A model generated the notes under the pieces. It worked only from the letters and a program-made list of their open reading frames with translations. It did not search any database and was not told the origin of the DNA. 64,000 bases of DNA from Stappia indica (GTDB taxonomy: Bacteria > Pseudomonadota > Alphaproteobacteria > Rhizobiales > Stappiaceae), in contig NZ_MBQE01000001.1 of the NCBI RefSeq assembly GCF_001696535.1, forward strand, positions 682,001-746,000. The letters are read 5' to 3'. Shown here one piece after another: positions 36,250 through 50,447 of this stretch. A program made the position numbers and the translations under genes. Position 1 is the stretch's first letter, and each line of letters begins with the position of its first letter.

Positions 36250-36608
36250 AGATGGCGGCCCGCCCAAATCGCCAGGGCGAGCCACAGACAGACGATCACC
36301 GCGCCGGCAATCCAGTTGCGCTTGCGCGGCCGGGCATCGTCAACCTGATCGCGGGCGCGGGCGAGCACCTCGTCCGGCATCAGCCGCAGCACCAGCCAGA
36401 GGCCGACGGGAACGAGGATCAGATCGTCGAGCAGTCCGAGAACCGGAATGAAGTCGGGGATGAGGTCGACCGGCGACAGGGCGTAGGCGACGACGATGGC
36501 GGCGAGAAGCCGGGCGACCAGCGGCGCCTGCGGATCGCGCAAGGCGATGGCCAGCACGGCGATGTCCCGCTTCAGCTGCCGCGCCCATTCAACCAGACGC
36601 GGCAGCAT
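36228..36608 (-). CDS. DUF1232 (YkvA-like) membrane protein
   Basis: 126 residues. The DUF1232 core is VVAYALSPVDLIPDFIPVLGLLDDLILVPVGLWLVLRLMP (residues ~39-79), a membrane-associated helix pair. A second hydrophobic helix (NWIAGAVIVCLWLALAIWAG) lies near the C-terminus. Function unknown. Last gene of the minus-strand unit that starts with the MerR regulator, only 10 bases after ivd. Its C-terminus is formed by a tandem repeat. Confidence 0.88.
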   Translation of the reverse strand: MLPRLVEWARQLKRDIAVLAIALRDPQAPLVARLLAAIVVAYALSPVDLIPDFIPVLGLLDDLILVPVGLWLVLRLMPDEVLARARDQVDDARPRKRNWIAGAVIVCLWLALAIWAGRHLLLLLRS

Positions 36609-36618
36609 CGCCCTGCCC

Positions 36619-37794
36619 TTACGCGGTCTTGTTGAAGATCTCGCGGCCGATCAGCATGCGGCGGATCTCCGAGGTGCCGGCGCCGATCTCGTAGAGCTTG
36701 GCATCGCGCAGCAGCCGGCCGGTCGGGTATTCGTTGATATAGCCGTTGCCGCCGAGCAGCTGGATCGCGTCGAGGGCGATCTTCGTCGCGTTCTCCGCCG
36801 CGTAGAGGATGGCGCCGGCAGCGTCCTCGCGCGTGGTCTCGCCCCGGTCGCAGGACTGGGCCACCGCATAGACATAGGCGCGGGTGGCGTTCATCGAGAC
36901 ATACATGTCGGCGATCTTGCCCTGGACGAGCTGGAAGGTGCCAATCGGCTGGTCGAACTGCTTGCGCTCGTGGATGTAGGGAATGACCACGTCCATCGCC
37001 GCCTGCATGATGCCGATACAGCCGGCCGCCAGCACCGCGCGCTCGTAGTCGAGGCCGGACATCAGCACGTTGACGCCCTTGCCGACCTCGCCGAGCACGT
37101 TCTCCTCCGGCACCTCGCAATCCTCGAACACCAGCTCGCCGGTGAGCGAGCCGCGCATGCCGAGCTTGTCGAGCTTCTGGGCGACGGAGAAGCCCTTGAA
37201 GTTCTTCTCGATGAGGAAGGCGGTAATGCCCTTGGGGCCGGCGGACGGATCGGTCTTGGCATAGACGATCATCGTGTCGGCATCCGGACCGTTGGTGATC
37301 CACATCTTGGTGCCGTTGAGGATGTAGCGGTCGCCGCGCTTGTCGGCGCGCAGCTTCATCGACACGACGTCGGAACCGGCGCCCGGCTCCGACATTGCCA
37401 GCGCGCCGAGATGCTCGCCGGTGATCAGCTTGGCCAGATAGCGCTGCTTCTGTGCATCCGTGCCCCAGCGGCGCAGCTGGTTGACGCAGAGATTGGAATG
37501 GGCGCCGTAGGACAGGCCGATGGAGGCGGAGGCGCGGCTGACCTCTTCCATGGCGATGCAATGCTCGAGATAGCCGAGACCCGAGCCGCCCCACTCCTCC
37601 TCCACCGTGATGCCGTGCAGGCCGAGTTCGCCCATGGCCGGCCACAGCTCCTCGCGCGGGAACCAGTCCTCGCGATCGATGCGGTCGGCGAGCGGGGCGA
37701 TGGTGTCCTGCGAGAAGGAGCGGACGCTGTCGCGCAGCATGTCGGCGGTGTCGCCGAGGTTGAAGTTGAAGCCGGGGAAGTCGTTGCGGATCAT
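36619..37794 (-). CDS. ivd: Isovaleryl-CoA dehydrogenase
   Basis: 391 residues, acyl-CoA dehydrogenase fold with FAD. It oxidises isovaleryl-CoA to 3-methylcrotonyl-CoA in leucine breakdown. Features: [15 protein letters not shown] and [19 protein letters not shown] (FAD and substrate loops), and the catalytic Glu in [13 protein letters not shown], the position used by isovaleryl-CoA dehydrogenases rather than the C-terminal Glu of other family members. The end is [41 protein letters not shown]. The usual partners (methylcrotonyl-CoA carboxylase, hydroxymethylglutaryl-CoA lyase) are not in this window. Confidence 0.92.
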   Translation of the reverse strand: MIRNDFPGFNFNLGDTADMLRDSVRSFSQDTIAPLADRIDREDWFPREELWPAMGELGLHGITVEEEWGGSGLGYLEHCIAMEEVSRASASIGLSYGAHSNLCVNQLRRWGTDAQKQRYLAKLITGEHLGALAMSEPGAGSDVVSMKLRADKRGDRYILNGTKMWITNGPDADTMIVYAKTDPSAGPKGITAFLIEKNFKGFSVAQKLDKLGMRGSLTGELVFEDCEVPEENVLGEVGKGVNVLMSGLDYERAVLAAGCIGIMQAAMDVVIPYIHERKQFDQPIGTFQLVQGKIADMYVSMNATRAYVYAVAQSCDRGETTREDAAGAILYAAENATKIALDAIQLLGGNGYINEYPTGRLLRDAKLYEIGAGTSEIRRMLIGREIFNKTA

Positions 37795-37833
37795 GGGTCT
37801 GTCTCCGGAATTTGGCAGGCGGCGCGCGGCGCC

Positions 37834-38301
37834 TCAGTCCTGCGAAAACACGTGGTCGTAGCGCACGAAGGGGCTCAGCACCGCGACCTGGTCATAGAGC
37901 CGGCGGGCGCGGGCATTGTCGTCATGGGTCTGCCAGTAGACGGAGCGGCAGCCACGCCGGCGGGCCGCCGCATAGACGCCCTCGATCAACGCGCGCCCGA
38001 CGCCGCCGCCGCGCAGGGTCTCGTCGACATAAAGGTCTTCGAGGTAGCAGGTCGGCTCGACGGACCAGGTGGTCTCGTGCACCACATAGTGCACGAAGCC
38101 GACAAGGCGCCCGCCGCGCTCGGCGACCAGCCCGTCATGGGCGCCGTCGCCGGAAATCCGCGCGAAGACGGCATCGGTGACGCCGGCGGGCAGCTCCTGC
38201 TTGTAGAAGGCGAGATAGGCCGCCCAGAGCCCGTCCCAAGCCGCGCGGTCGGACGGCTCCAGCCGGCGGATGACGGTCTGCCCGGCTCCAGCGTCAGTCA
38301 T
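37834..38301 (-). CDS. GNAT-family N-acetyltransferase
   Basis: 155 residues. Motif A is LEDLYVDETLRGGGVGRALIEGVYAAARRRGC and motif B is VYWQTHDDNARARRLYDQVA; this variant resembles diamine/aminoglycoside-type GNATs. Acetyl acceptor unknown. The start overlaps the thioesterase stop by eight bases, showing translational coupling in the ivd unit. Confidence 0.88.
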   Translation of the reverse strand: MTDAGAGQTVIRRLEPSDRAAWDGLWAAYLAFYKQELPAGVTDAVFARISGDGAHDGLVAERGGRLVGFVHYVVHETTWSVEPTCYLEDLYVDETLRGGGVGRALIEGVYAAARRRGCRSVYWQTHDDNARARRLYDQVAVLSPFVRYDHVFSQD

Positions 38302-38767
38302 TCAGCCCCTCCAGCGCGATCATGGTGAAAAGCCCGGTGGCGATGTGGATGTCCTCCTCGCCCGGCGTCTGGCCGTAGACGTCGGACGCGGTGACGGTGA
38401 GCGTGCGACCCGGCTTGATGACCCGCCCGCGGGCAACGAGACGCGCGCCCCGGCCGGGGTTCAAGAGGTTCATCTTGAACTCGGTCGTCAGAACGCCGAA
38501 GCCCTTCGGATAGAGCGAGAGGGCCGCGTAGCCGGCGGCCGTATCGGCCAGCGTGGTGGTGACGCCGGCATGGAAATAGCCGTGCTGCTGCACAAGACCG
38601 CCCGCAAAGGCCACGGCAAGGTCGACCTCGCCCGGCGCCAGCCGGTCGATGGTGGCGCCCAGCGTTTCGGTCATGAAGGCCTGGCGCGCAAAGCTCGCCG
38701 CGACCCGGTCCTGCCAGTCGGGGTCGCGCGGCTCGAACCGCCGCACCTTCTCTGCTGATTGCGTCAT
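38294..38767 (-). CDS. PaaI-family hotdog thioesterase
   Basis: 157 residues from the ATG at 38767, which has GGAGG five bases upstream. A hotdog fold with the helix-capping motif QQHGYFHAGVTTTLADTAAGYAALS (H-G-x-x-H-A-G-x-x-x-x-L-A-D) typical of PaaI-like thioesterases, then LLNPGRGARLVARGRVIKPGRTL. It probably hydrolyses acyl-CoA thioesters; its place before ivd suggests branched-chain acyl-CoA salvage, which is inference. Confidence 0.88.
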   Translation of the reverse strand: MTQSAEKVRRFEPRDPDWQDRVAASFARQAFMTETLGATIDRLAPGEVDLAVAFAGGLVQQHGYFHAGVTTTLADTAAGYAALSLYPKGFGVLTTEFKMNLLNPGRGARLVARGRVIKPGRTLTVTASDVYGQTPGEEDIHIATGLFTMIALEGLND

Positions 38768-38822
38768 CCCATCCTCCCGTCGATGGCCCGCGTCCTGCAC
38801 GAGAAGCAGGCGCGGGCTCGTG

Positions 38823-39254
38823 TCATGTCTTTGCGGCCTTGGTCGCCGCAGCGGCGGCGGAAAACAGGTCGCTCATCGGCCCGAGCTCGCCGAGCCTGGC
38901 GCGGGCGCCGCGCTCCACCTCGTCGAGCTCTGCCAGCGTCAGGTCGATGTCGTGACGCTTGGCCATCAGCTCCGACCGCCGCCCCTCGATGCGCTGGAGC
39001 AGCAGCTGGAGCTGGCCCGCCTCGCCCGGCGACTTGTCGTACATCGTGATGATGTCGCGGATCTCCGCGAGGGTGAAGCCGAGCCGCTTGCCGCGCAGGA
39101 TCAGCTTCAGCCGCGTCCGGTCGCCGGGCTTGTAGAGCCTCTGGCGCCCGCGCCGCGTCGGCTTGAGGAAGCCCTCCGCCTCGTAGAAGCGCAAGGTGCG
39201 TGTCGTCACGCCGAATTCCTGCGTCAGCTGGGTGATGGTGTAATAGGGCTGCAT
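38823..39254 (-). CDS. MerR-family regulator, LiuR-like
   Basis: 143 residues. The N-terminal winged helix is YTITQLTQEFGVTTRTLRFYEAEGFLKPTRRGRQRLY, followed by a coiled-coil dimer helix. There are no metal-binding cysteines. It heads the minus-strand unit with thioesterase, GNAT and ivd. MerR regulators next to ivd are usually LiuR, which controls branched-chain amino acid degradation in Proteobacteria. GGAGG lies just ahead of the ATG. Family certain; LiuR identity probable from context. Confidence 0.85.
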   Translation of the reverse strand: MQPYYTITQLTQEFGVTTRTLRFYEAEGFLKPTRRGRQRLYKPGDRTRLKLILRGKRLGFTLAEIRDIITMYDKSPGEAGQLQLLLQRIEGRRSELMAKRHDIDLTLAELDEVERGARARLGELGPMSDLFSAAAAATKAAKT

Positions 39255-39279
39255 GGCCTCCTCCGCAGAAAACCCTGCA

Positions 39280-39299
39280 TGACGTTTACGTTCCAGTCA
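39280..39299. promoter_or_regulatory. Candidate MerR/LiuR operator
   Basis: TGACGTTTACGTTCCAGTCA, 25 bases upstream of the regulator's start codon: a dyad with TGAC...GTCA ends and an ACGTTTACGT core, in the position expected for an autoregulatory site. Not experimentally anchored. Confidence 0.35.
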
Positions 39300-39334
39300 A
39301 CAGGATATATTTCTGTCATTTAATACAAGGATTT

Positions 39335-39355
39335 ATGCTGAAATAATTTCAGCAT
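39335..39355. repeat. Perfect 21-base palindrome
   Basis: Arms ATGCTGAAAT and ATTTCAGCAT around a single central A, in the 136-base gap between the MerR gene start and the pccR stop. It may be an operator for the MerR unit or an RNA hairpin ending pccR transcription. Confidence 0.75.
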
Positions 39356-39390
39356 GAAACGAAATCCGCATGCCGCGCCGAGGCAAGGCG

Positions 39391-40815
39391 TCAGCGGATC
39401 GCGTAGGGCACCAGCCGGCGGTCGTCGCTGTCGATGGAGATCGCCCGGTTGAGCGGCGGCACGGAGCGCTGCGGACAGGTGAGCCGCTCGCAGATGCGGC
39501 AGGAGACGCCGATGGGCTCGAACGCCGCCTCGCGGGTGAGGTCGAGATCGTCGCAATAGACGATGTCGCGCGCATGGGCGATCTCCGCGCCCAGCGCGAT
39601 GGCATAGTGCAGCACCGGGCCGCTGTAGCCGCCGGACTTCTTCACGACATGGGCGGCGAGCGAGATGTAGCGCGAGCCGTCCGGCGTCTCGGCGAGCTGA
39701 CGGATGATCGCCCCGTGGCTCTCGAAGGCGCGATGGACGTTCCACAAGGGACAGGCGGCGCCGAAGCGGGCGAACTGCAGTTTGGTCGCCGAATGGCGCT
39801 TGGTGATGTTGCCGGCCCTATCGACCCGGGCAAAGAAGAAGGGAATGCCCTTCAGCCGCGGCCGCTGCATGGTGGAGAGGCGATGCGCCACCTGCTCCAG
39901 GCTGGCGCCGAACCGGTCGGCGATGAGGTCGAGATCGTGGCGGGTCTCCTGCGCGGCCGACAGGAAGGCACGATAGGGCAGCACCAGGCCGCCGGCATAG
40001 GCATTGGCAAGGCCGATGCGCGCGACCTGCGCCGCATCCGAGGTCTGGAACCGCGCCCGCGCCACCACCGCCTCGACGATGTCGCCGGCCTCCAGCAGCG
40101 CGATCTGGTGGGCGAGCTGGAAGACGATGGTGGATTCGGGCAGCGCCTCGTTGAGATAGAGCCGGCGCTGCTCCCGGTCGAAGCGGCGGATGGCGCCCTC
40201 CCCCGAACCGCCGCCCGTGCCGGCGCGCCGACGCTCGACGGCGATGCCGTGTCGCTCCTCCAGATATTGCGCAAGGTCGCGGGCAAAGATCCGCCCCGAG
40301 GGCGACAGGCGCGTCGCCAGTTCCTCGGCGGCAAGGTCCAGCTCGTGGATGTAGTTGTTCTCGAAATGGAAGAAGTCGCGCACTTCCTCGTAAGGGGTCG
40401 GGCGCGCCAGCCCCTCGTCGCGGGCCAGCCGGTCGTCGAACTGGGCCAGCTGCTCGCCCATCTGGCGATAGGCCTGGTGCAGGCGCACCAGCGCATGGGC
40501 GAAGTCCGGCGCGTTCTGGCTCACCATCTTGAAATCCTGCAGGCCGGGCGCCGCGCCCGCCAGCACCGGATCGGCGAAGACCTCCTGCAGGGCGGCGATC
40601 AGCCGGTCGTCGTCGTCGACCGAGAGCGAGGCAAGGTCGAGGCCGAACCGCTCCGACAGGGTGAGCAGGACCGGCGCGGAGACCGGGCGCTGGTTGTTCT
40701 CCAGCTGGTTGACATAGCTGGTCGACAGGCCGAGCCGTTCGGCGAAATCCCGTTGCGTCAACTGGGCCTTCTCGCGCAGGCTGCGGATCTGGCGGCCGAG
40801 GAACAGCTTTTTCAT
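39391..40815 (-). CDS. pccR: Short-chain fatty acyl-CoA regulator PccR/ScfR
   Basis: 474 residues. The N-terminal Cro/C1-type HTH is RQIRSLREKAQLTQRDFAERLGLSTSYVNQLENNQRPVS. The middle is an ImmA/IrrE-like domain without its zinc protease motif (VFQLAHQIALLEAG), and the C-terminus is DUF2083 with a four-cysteine cluster (CPLW, YCDD, SCRICERLTCPQR). This is the ScfR architecture; R. sphaeroides PccR senses propionyl-CoA and controls propionyl-CoA carboxylase. It is divergent from bioY-pccB-pccA-mcm, matching that role. The ATG at 40815 follows GAAGGG. Confidence 0.92.
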   Translation of the reverse strand: MKKLFLGRQIRSLREKAQLTQRDFAERLGLSTSYVNQLENNQRPVSAPVLLTLSERFGLDLASLSVDDDDRLIAALQEVFADPVLAGAAPGLQDFKMVSQNAPDFAHALVRLHQAYRQMGEQLAQFDDRLARDEGLARPTPYEEVRDFFHFENNYIHELDLAAEELATRLSPSGRIFARDLAQYLEERHGIAVERRRAGTGGGSGEGAIRRFDREQRRLYLNEALPESTIVFQLAHQIALLEAGDIVEAVVARARFQTSDAAQVARIGLANAYAGGLVLPYRAFLSAAQETRHDLDLIADRFGASLEQVAHRLSTMQRPRLKGIPFFFARVDRAGNITKRHSATKLQFARFGAACPLWNVHRAFESHGAIIRQLAETPDGSRYISLAAHVVKKSGGYSGPVLHYAIALGAEIAHARDIVYCDDLDLTREAAFEPIGVSCRICERLTCPQRSVPPLNRAISIDSDDRRLVPYAIR

Positions 40816-40851
40816 GGCACGCCCTTCATGGCGGGGGTCCCGCTGGAGATG

Positions 40852-40881
40852 TTTGCAAATTCGCAAACTGAAGTTTGCAAA
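40852..40881. promoter_or_regulatory. PccR operator array, three TTTGCAAA-type octamers
   Basis: TTTGCAAA at 40852-40859, TTCGCAAA (one mismatch) at 40860-40867, and TTTGCAAA at 40874-40881, located between the divergent pccR and bioY genes and 36 bases from the pccR start. Tandem TTTGCAAA motifs are the reported PccR target in R. sphaeroides. Occupancy could control both directions. Confidence 0.8.
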
Positions 40882-41043
40882 CAGATTAAATTCGCTTTGC
40901 GGCTTTTTCAACTCTCCCGCTGCCGGGCGAAAAGGAGTAGCGAAAAGGCAATGCGCCGCATGCCCGAAACGTCATGCGGCCGAAGACACGAAGGCCCGCG
41001 GCAGACCGGCACGGCCCGCCCGCGGCATCCAGGAGGAAACGCC

Positions 41044-41607
41044 ATGTCCGGCAACTTCGCCGCCACCACCACGCCCCGCAGCCTCGCCCGCTCGCTTGCC
41101 ATCGCGCTGGCCGGCTCGCTGCTGCTGACGGCCTCGGCCAAGGTCAGCGTGCCGTTCTACCCGGTGCCGATGACCATGCAGACGATGGCGCTCCTGGTGC
41201 TGGGCTTCACGCTCGGCCCGCGCCTCGCCGCGGCGGCCGTCGCCGCCTACCTGCTGCAGGGCGCGGCCGGCCTGCCGGTCTTCGCCGACACGCCCGCCAA
41301 GGGCATCGGCCTTGCCTACATGATGGGCCCGACCGGCGGCTTCCTCCTCGGCTTCCTCGCCTCGGCCTGGCTTGCCGGCGTCTTCGCCGAGCGCGGCTGG
41401 ACCCGCAGCCTGTGGCAGGCGATCCCGGCCTCGCTCGTCGCGCAGGCCGTCGTCTTCGTCCCCGGCCTGCTGTGGCTCGGCGCGGTCATCGGCTTCGACA
41501 AGCCGATCCTCGCACTGGGGCTTTATCCCTTCGTTATCGGCGGTATCGTGAAGTCGGTGCTCGCCGCCGCCATCGCCGTCGCGCTGGTGCGTGCCCGCAC
41601 CCGCTGA
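41044..41607 (+). CDS. bioY: Biotin transporter BioY
   Basis: 187 residues, six transmembrane helices. The S component for biotin uptake: VSVPFYPVPMTMQTMALLVLGFTLGPRLAAAAVAAYLLQGAAGLPVF is the diagnostic BioY region, followed by GLAYMMGPTGGFLLGFL. A strong GGAGGAAA site precedes the ATG. No bioMN energising genes are adjacent; BioY can function alone or with a shared module. First gene of the pcc unit: it supplies biotin for PccA, encoded two genes downstream. Confidence 0.94.
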   Translation: MSGNFAATTTPRSLARSLAIALAGSLLLTASAKVSVPFYPVPMTMQTMALLVLGFTLGPRLAAAAVAAYLLQGAAGLPVFADTPAKGIGLAYMMGPTGGFLLGFLASAWLAGVFAERGWTRSLWQAIPASLVAQAVVFVPGLLWLGAVIGFDKPILALGLYPFVIGGIVKSVLAAAIAVALVRARTR

Positions 41608-41682
41608 TCGCCCGCAAACGCTGATCGTCAGGCGCTGCCCGCATACCAGAGCGCAGCGCCACCAGAGCCCGAAAGGCCGGCC

Positions 41683-43215
<1,533 letters not shown>

Positions 43216-43249
43216 TGCGCGCAGACCCACGAACGGGACCGACAGAACA

Positions 43250-45280
<2,031 letters not shown>

Positions 45281-45289
45281 GAGCGGGTC

Positions 45290-47437
<2,148 letters not shown>

Positions 47438-47443
47438 CCATCG

Positions 47444-47474
47444 GGCAAGGCGGGCCTTTCCGGCCCGCCTTGCC
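47444..47474 (+). terminator. Hairpin at the end of the pcc-mutase unit
   Basis: A 13-bp stem (GGCAAGGCGGGCC / GGCCCGCCTTGCC) with loop TTTCC, seven bases after the mutase stop. There is no T-run, but the position and stability suit a terminator. The 249 bases from here to topA hold no gene. Confidence 0.65.
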
Positions 47475-47723
47475 GCCTGGCTCAGGGCGCGCAGCATGGT
47501 GCGCCGACTGCCGGAAAGACCGGCGCAAGACCCCTTCCCGTCTCATCCCTTCGCAGCAATCGCGCGGCGATTTCCGCGGCGACCCTTGACCCGCCCTGCC
47601 GGAAAGGTCATTTGACAGCGGCCATGCATTTGGGGGATCGTCCCGCGTCAGTCGCGCAGACAGTATCCGCTGCAAGGCGCCGTCCGAACGGGTCGGCGCA
47701 CCCGTTTTCCTGTTTGGGGTCTC

Positions 47724-50447
47724 ATGAATATCGTCATTGTGGAATCGCCGGCCAAGGCCAAGACCATCAACAAGTATCTTGGCCCGGACTATCAGGTCCT
47801 CGCCTCCTACGGCCATGTCCGCGACCTGCCCCCCAAGGACGGTTCCGTGCTGCCCGACGAAGATTTCGCGATGACCTGGGATGTCGATGCGAAGTCCCAG
47901 AAGCGCCTCAACGACATCGTCCGCGCCGTCAAGGATGCCGACCGCCTGATCCTCGCGACTGACCCCGACCGCGAAGGCGAGGCGATTTCCTGGCATGTGC
48001 TCGAGGTGCTGCGGCAAAAGAAGGCGCTGAAGGACAAGCCGGTCCAGCGCGTCGTCTTCAACGCCATCACCAAGAAGTCCGTGCTCGACGCGATGGCCAA
48101 CCCGCGCGAGCTCGACGAGCCGCTGGTCGATGCCTATCTGGCCCGCCGCGCGCTGGACTACCTCGTCGGCTTCACCCTGTCGCCGGTGCTGTGGCGCAAG
48201 CTGCCGGGCGCTCGCTCGGCCGGCCGCGTGCAGTCGGTCGCCCTGCGTCTCGTCTGCGACCGCGAGGCGGAGATCGAGCGCTTCGTGCGCCAGGAATACT
48301 GGTCGGTGCTGGCCAACCTGACGACGGCGGGCGGCGCGACCTTCCAGGCGCGCATCGCCGCCTTCGAGGGCAAGAAGCTCGGCCGCCTCGACATCGCCAA
48401 CGAGGAGCAGGCGAACAAGATCGCCTCCTTCCTGCGCGCTGCCTCGCTGAAGGTCGCGAGCGTGGAATCGAAGCCGCAGCGCCGTCACCCGGCCGCACCC
48501 TTCACCACCTCGACGCTGCAGCAGGAAGCCTCGCGCAAATACGGCTTCGCCGCCGCCCGCACCATGCAGATCGCCCAGAAGCTGTATGAAGGCGCCGATA
48601 TCGGCGGCGAGACCGTCGGTCTCATCACCTACATGCGTACCGACGGCGTCCAGATCGCCGGCGAGGCCATCGCCTCCGCCCGCAAGGTGATCGGCAAGGA
48701 CTACGGCGACAACTACGTGCCGGAAAAGCCGCGCCACTACTCCTCCAAGGCGAAGAACGCCCAGGAGGCGCACGAGGCGATCCGCCCGACCGACCTGACC
48801 CGCCGCCCGCGGGACGTCGCCCGCTATCTCGACCCCGATGCCGCCCGGCTCTACGAGCTGGTGTGGAAGCGTACCATCGCCTCGCAGATGGAATCCGCGG
48901 TGCTGGAGCGCACCACGGTCGATATCGACGCCAGCGGCACCGGCGGCCCGGCCACCCTGCGCGCCACCGGTTCGGTCGTGCGCTTCGACGGCTTCCTCGC
49001 CCTCTACCAGGAGGGCCGCGACGACGAGGAGGACGAGGACGCCCGCCGCCTGCCGGCAATGACCGAGGGCGAGAAGGTGGAGCGCCAGTCCATCGAGACC
49101 GCACAGCACTTCACCGAGCCCCCTGCCCGCTTCACCGAGGCGACGCTCGTCAAGAAGATGGAAGAGCTCGGCATCGGCCGTCCCTCGACCTATGCCTCGA
49201 CGCTGCAGACCCTGCGCGACCGCGACTATGTGAAGCTCGACGGCAAGCGCCTCGTCCCGGAAGACAAGGGCCGGCTCGTCACCGCGTTCCTGGAAAGCTT
49301 CTTCAACCGCTACGTGGAGTACGACTTCACGGCGGCGCTGGAGGAAAAGCTCGACCGCATCTCGGCCGGCGAACTGTCGTGGAAGGACGTTTTGCGCGAT
49401 TTCTGGAAGGATTTCTCCGGCTCGGTGCACGACACCAAGGACCTGCGCGTATCGGAGGTTCTGGAAGCGCTGAACGAGATGCTGGCCGCCCACGTCTTCC
49501 CCGACACGGGCAATGGCGAGGATCCGCGCAAGTGCCCGGTCTGCGGCGCCGGCCGCCTGTCGCTGAAGGTCAGCCGCTTCGGTGCCTTCGTCGGCTGCTC
49601 GAACTACGACAAGGACAAGCTGGAGGGGAAGGTTCCCAACGAGAACCCGCCCCATTGCGGCTACACGCGCCAGCTCTCGGCGGGCGGCGGCGAGGACGGC
49701 GATGCGGAAATCGCCGACGGTCCGAAGCTGCTCGGCCAGGACCCGGAGACCGGTCTCGACGTGACGCTGCGCTCGGGCCGCTTCGGCCCCTATGTCCAGC
49801 TCGGCGAGGAAGCCAAGCCCAAGCGCGCCTCGCTGCCGCGCGGCTGGCAGGTCGCCGACATGGATCTCGACAAGGCGCTGCAGCTCCTGTCGCTGCCGCG
49901 CGAGGTCGGCCCGCATCCCGAAGACGGCAAGATGATCTCCGCCGGCATCGGCCGCTACGGCCCGTTCGTGCTGCATGACGGCACCTATGCCAATCTGGAA
50001 AGCGCCGACGAGGTGTTCTCCGTCGGCATCAACCGCGCGGTCGACGCGCTGGCCCAGAAGCGGGCGAAGTCCTCGCGCGGACGCGCCGGGGCCGCCCCGC
50101 TGAAGGAGCTCGGCGAGCATCCGGACGGCGGGCCGATCACCGTGCAGGACGGGCGCTACGGGCCTTACGTGAAGTGGGCGAAGGTCAACGCCACCCTGCC
50201 CAAGGGCAAGGACCCGATGGCGGTGACGCTGGAAGAGGCGATCGAGATCGTCAACGCCAAGGCCGGCGCGTCGGGCAAGGGCGCGAAGAAGGCTGCGCCC
50301 AAGAAGGCTCCGGCGAAGAAGGCCGCCGCCAAGGAGCCCGCCGCCAAGAAGACGGCTGCGAAGAAGCCGGCCGCCAAGAAGCCTGCCGCGAAGAAAACGG
50401 CGACGAAGGCCAAGAAGGCGGACGCCGCCGCGGATGGCGCCGCTTGA
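47724..50447 (+). CDS. topA: DNA topoisomerase I
   Basis: 907 residues, type IA topoisomerase relaxing negative supercoils. TOPRIM domain at the N-terminus (IVIVESPAKAKTINKYLG, then the acidic LATDPDREGEAISWH). The active-site tyrosine is Y303 in GLITYMRTDGV. A zinc-finger domain follows (CPVCGAGRLSLKVSRFGAFVGCSNY), then three C-terminal repeats each containing GRFGPYVQ, GRYGPFV or GRYGPYVKW, and a Lys/Ala tail of about 50 residues (KKAAPKKAPAKKAA-type). Such tails bind DNA or RNA polymerase in relatives. The stop overlaps the rnr start. Confidence 0.96.
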   Translation: MNIVIVESPAKAKTINKYLGPDYQVLASYGHVRDLPPKDGSVLPDEDFAMTWDVDAKSQKRLNDIVRAVKDADRLILATDPDREGEAISWHVLEVLRQKKALKDKPVQRVVFNAITKKSVLDAMANPRELDEPLVDAYLARRALDYLVGFTLSPVLWRKLPGARSAGRVQSVALRLVCDREAEIERFVRQEYWSVLANLTTAGGATFQARIAAFEGKKLGRLDIANEEQANKIASFLRAASLKVASVESKPQRRHPAAPFTTSTLQQEASRKYGFAAARTMQIAQKLYEGADIGGETVGLITYMRTDGVQIAGEAIASARKVIGKDYGDNYVPEKPRHYSSKAKNAQEAHEAIRPTDLTRRPRDVARYLDPDAARLYELVWKRTIASQMESAVLERTTVDIDASGTGGPATLRATGSVVRFDGFLALYQEGRDDEEDEDARRLPAMTEGEKVERQSIETAQHFTEPPARFTEATLVKKMEELGIGRPSTYASTLQTLRDRDYVKLDGKRLVPEDKGRLVTAFLESFFNRYVEYDFTAALEEKLDRISAGELSWKDVLRDFWKDFSGSVHDTKDLRVSEVLEALNEMLAAHVFPDTGNGEDPRKCPVCGAGRLSLKVSRFGAFVGCSNYDKDKLEGKVPNENPPHCGYTRQLSAGGGEDGDAEIADGPKLLGQDPETGLDVTLRSGRFGPYVQLGEEAKPKRASLPRGWQVADMDLDKALQLLSLPREVGPHPEDGKMISAGIGRYGPFVLHDGTYANLESADEVFSVGINRAVDALAQKRAKSSRGRAGAAPLKELGEHPDGGPITVQDGRYGPYVKWAKVNATLPKGKDPMAVTLEEAIEIVNAKAGASGKGAKKAAPKKAPAKKAAAKEPAAKKTAAKKPAAKKPAAKKTATKAKKADAAADGAA

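Noticed and set aside
35956-36285. Protein with repeated LLRGWG-type units
   Set aside because: It is the tandem DNA repeat read in a non-coding frame, overlapping the DUF1232 gene.
41608-41682. Second PccR operator before pccB
   Set aside because: No TTTGCAAA-like octamer occurs in this gap.
50174-50443. Extended N-terminus of RNase R inside the topA tail
   Set aside because: This part is the Lys/Ala tail of topA read in another frame; the TTG at 50444 with a four-base overlap gives the normal family N-terminus.
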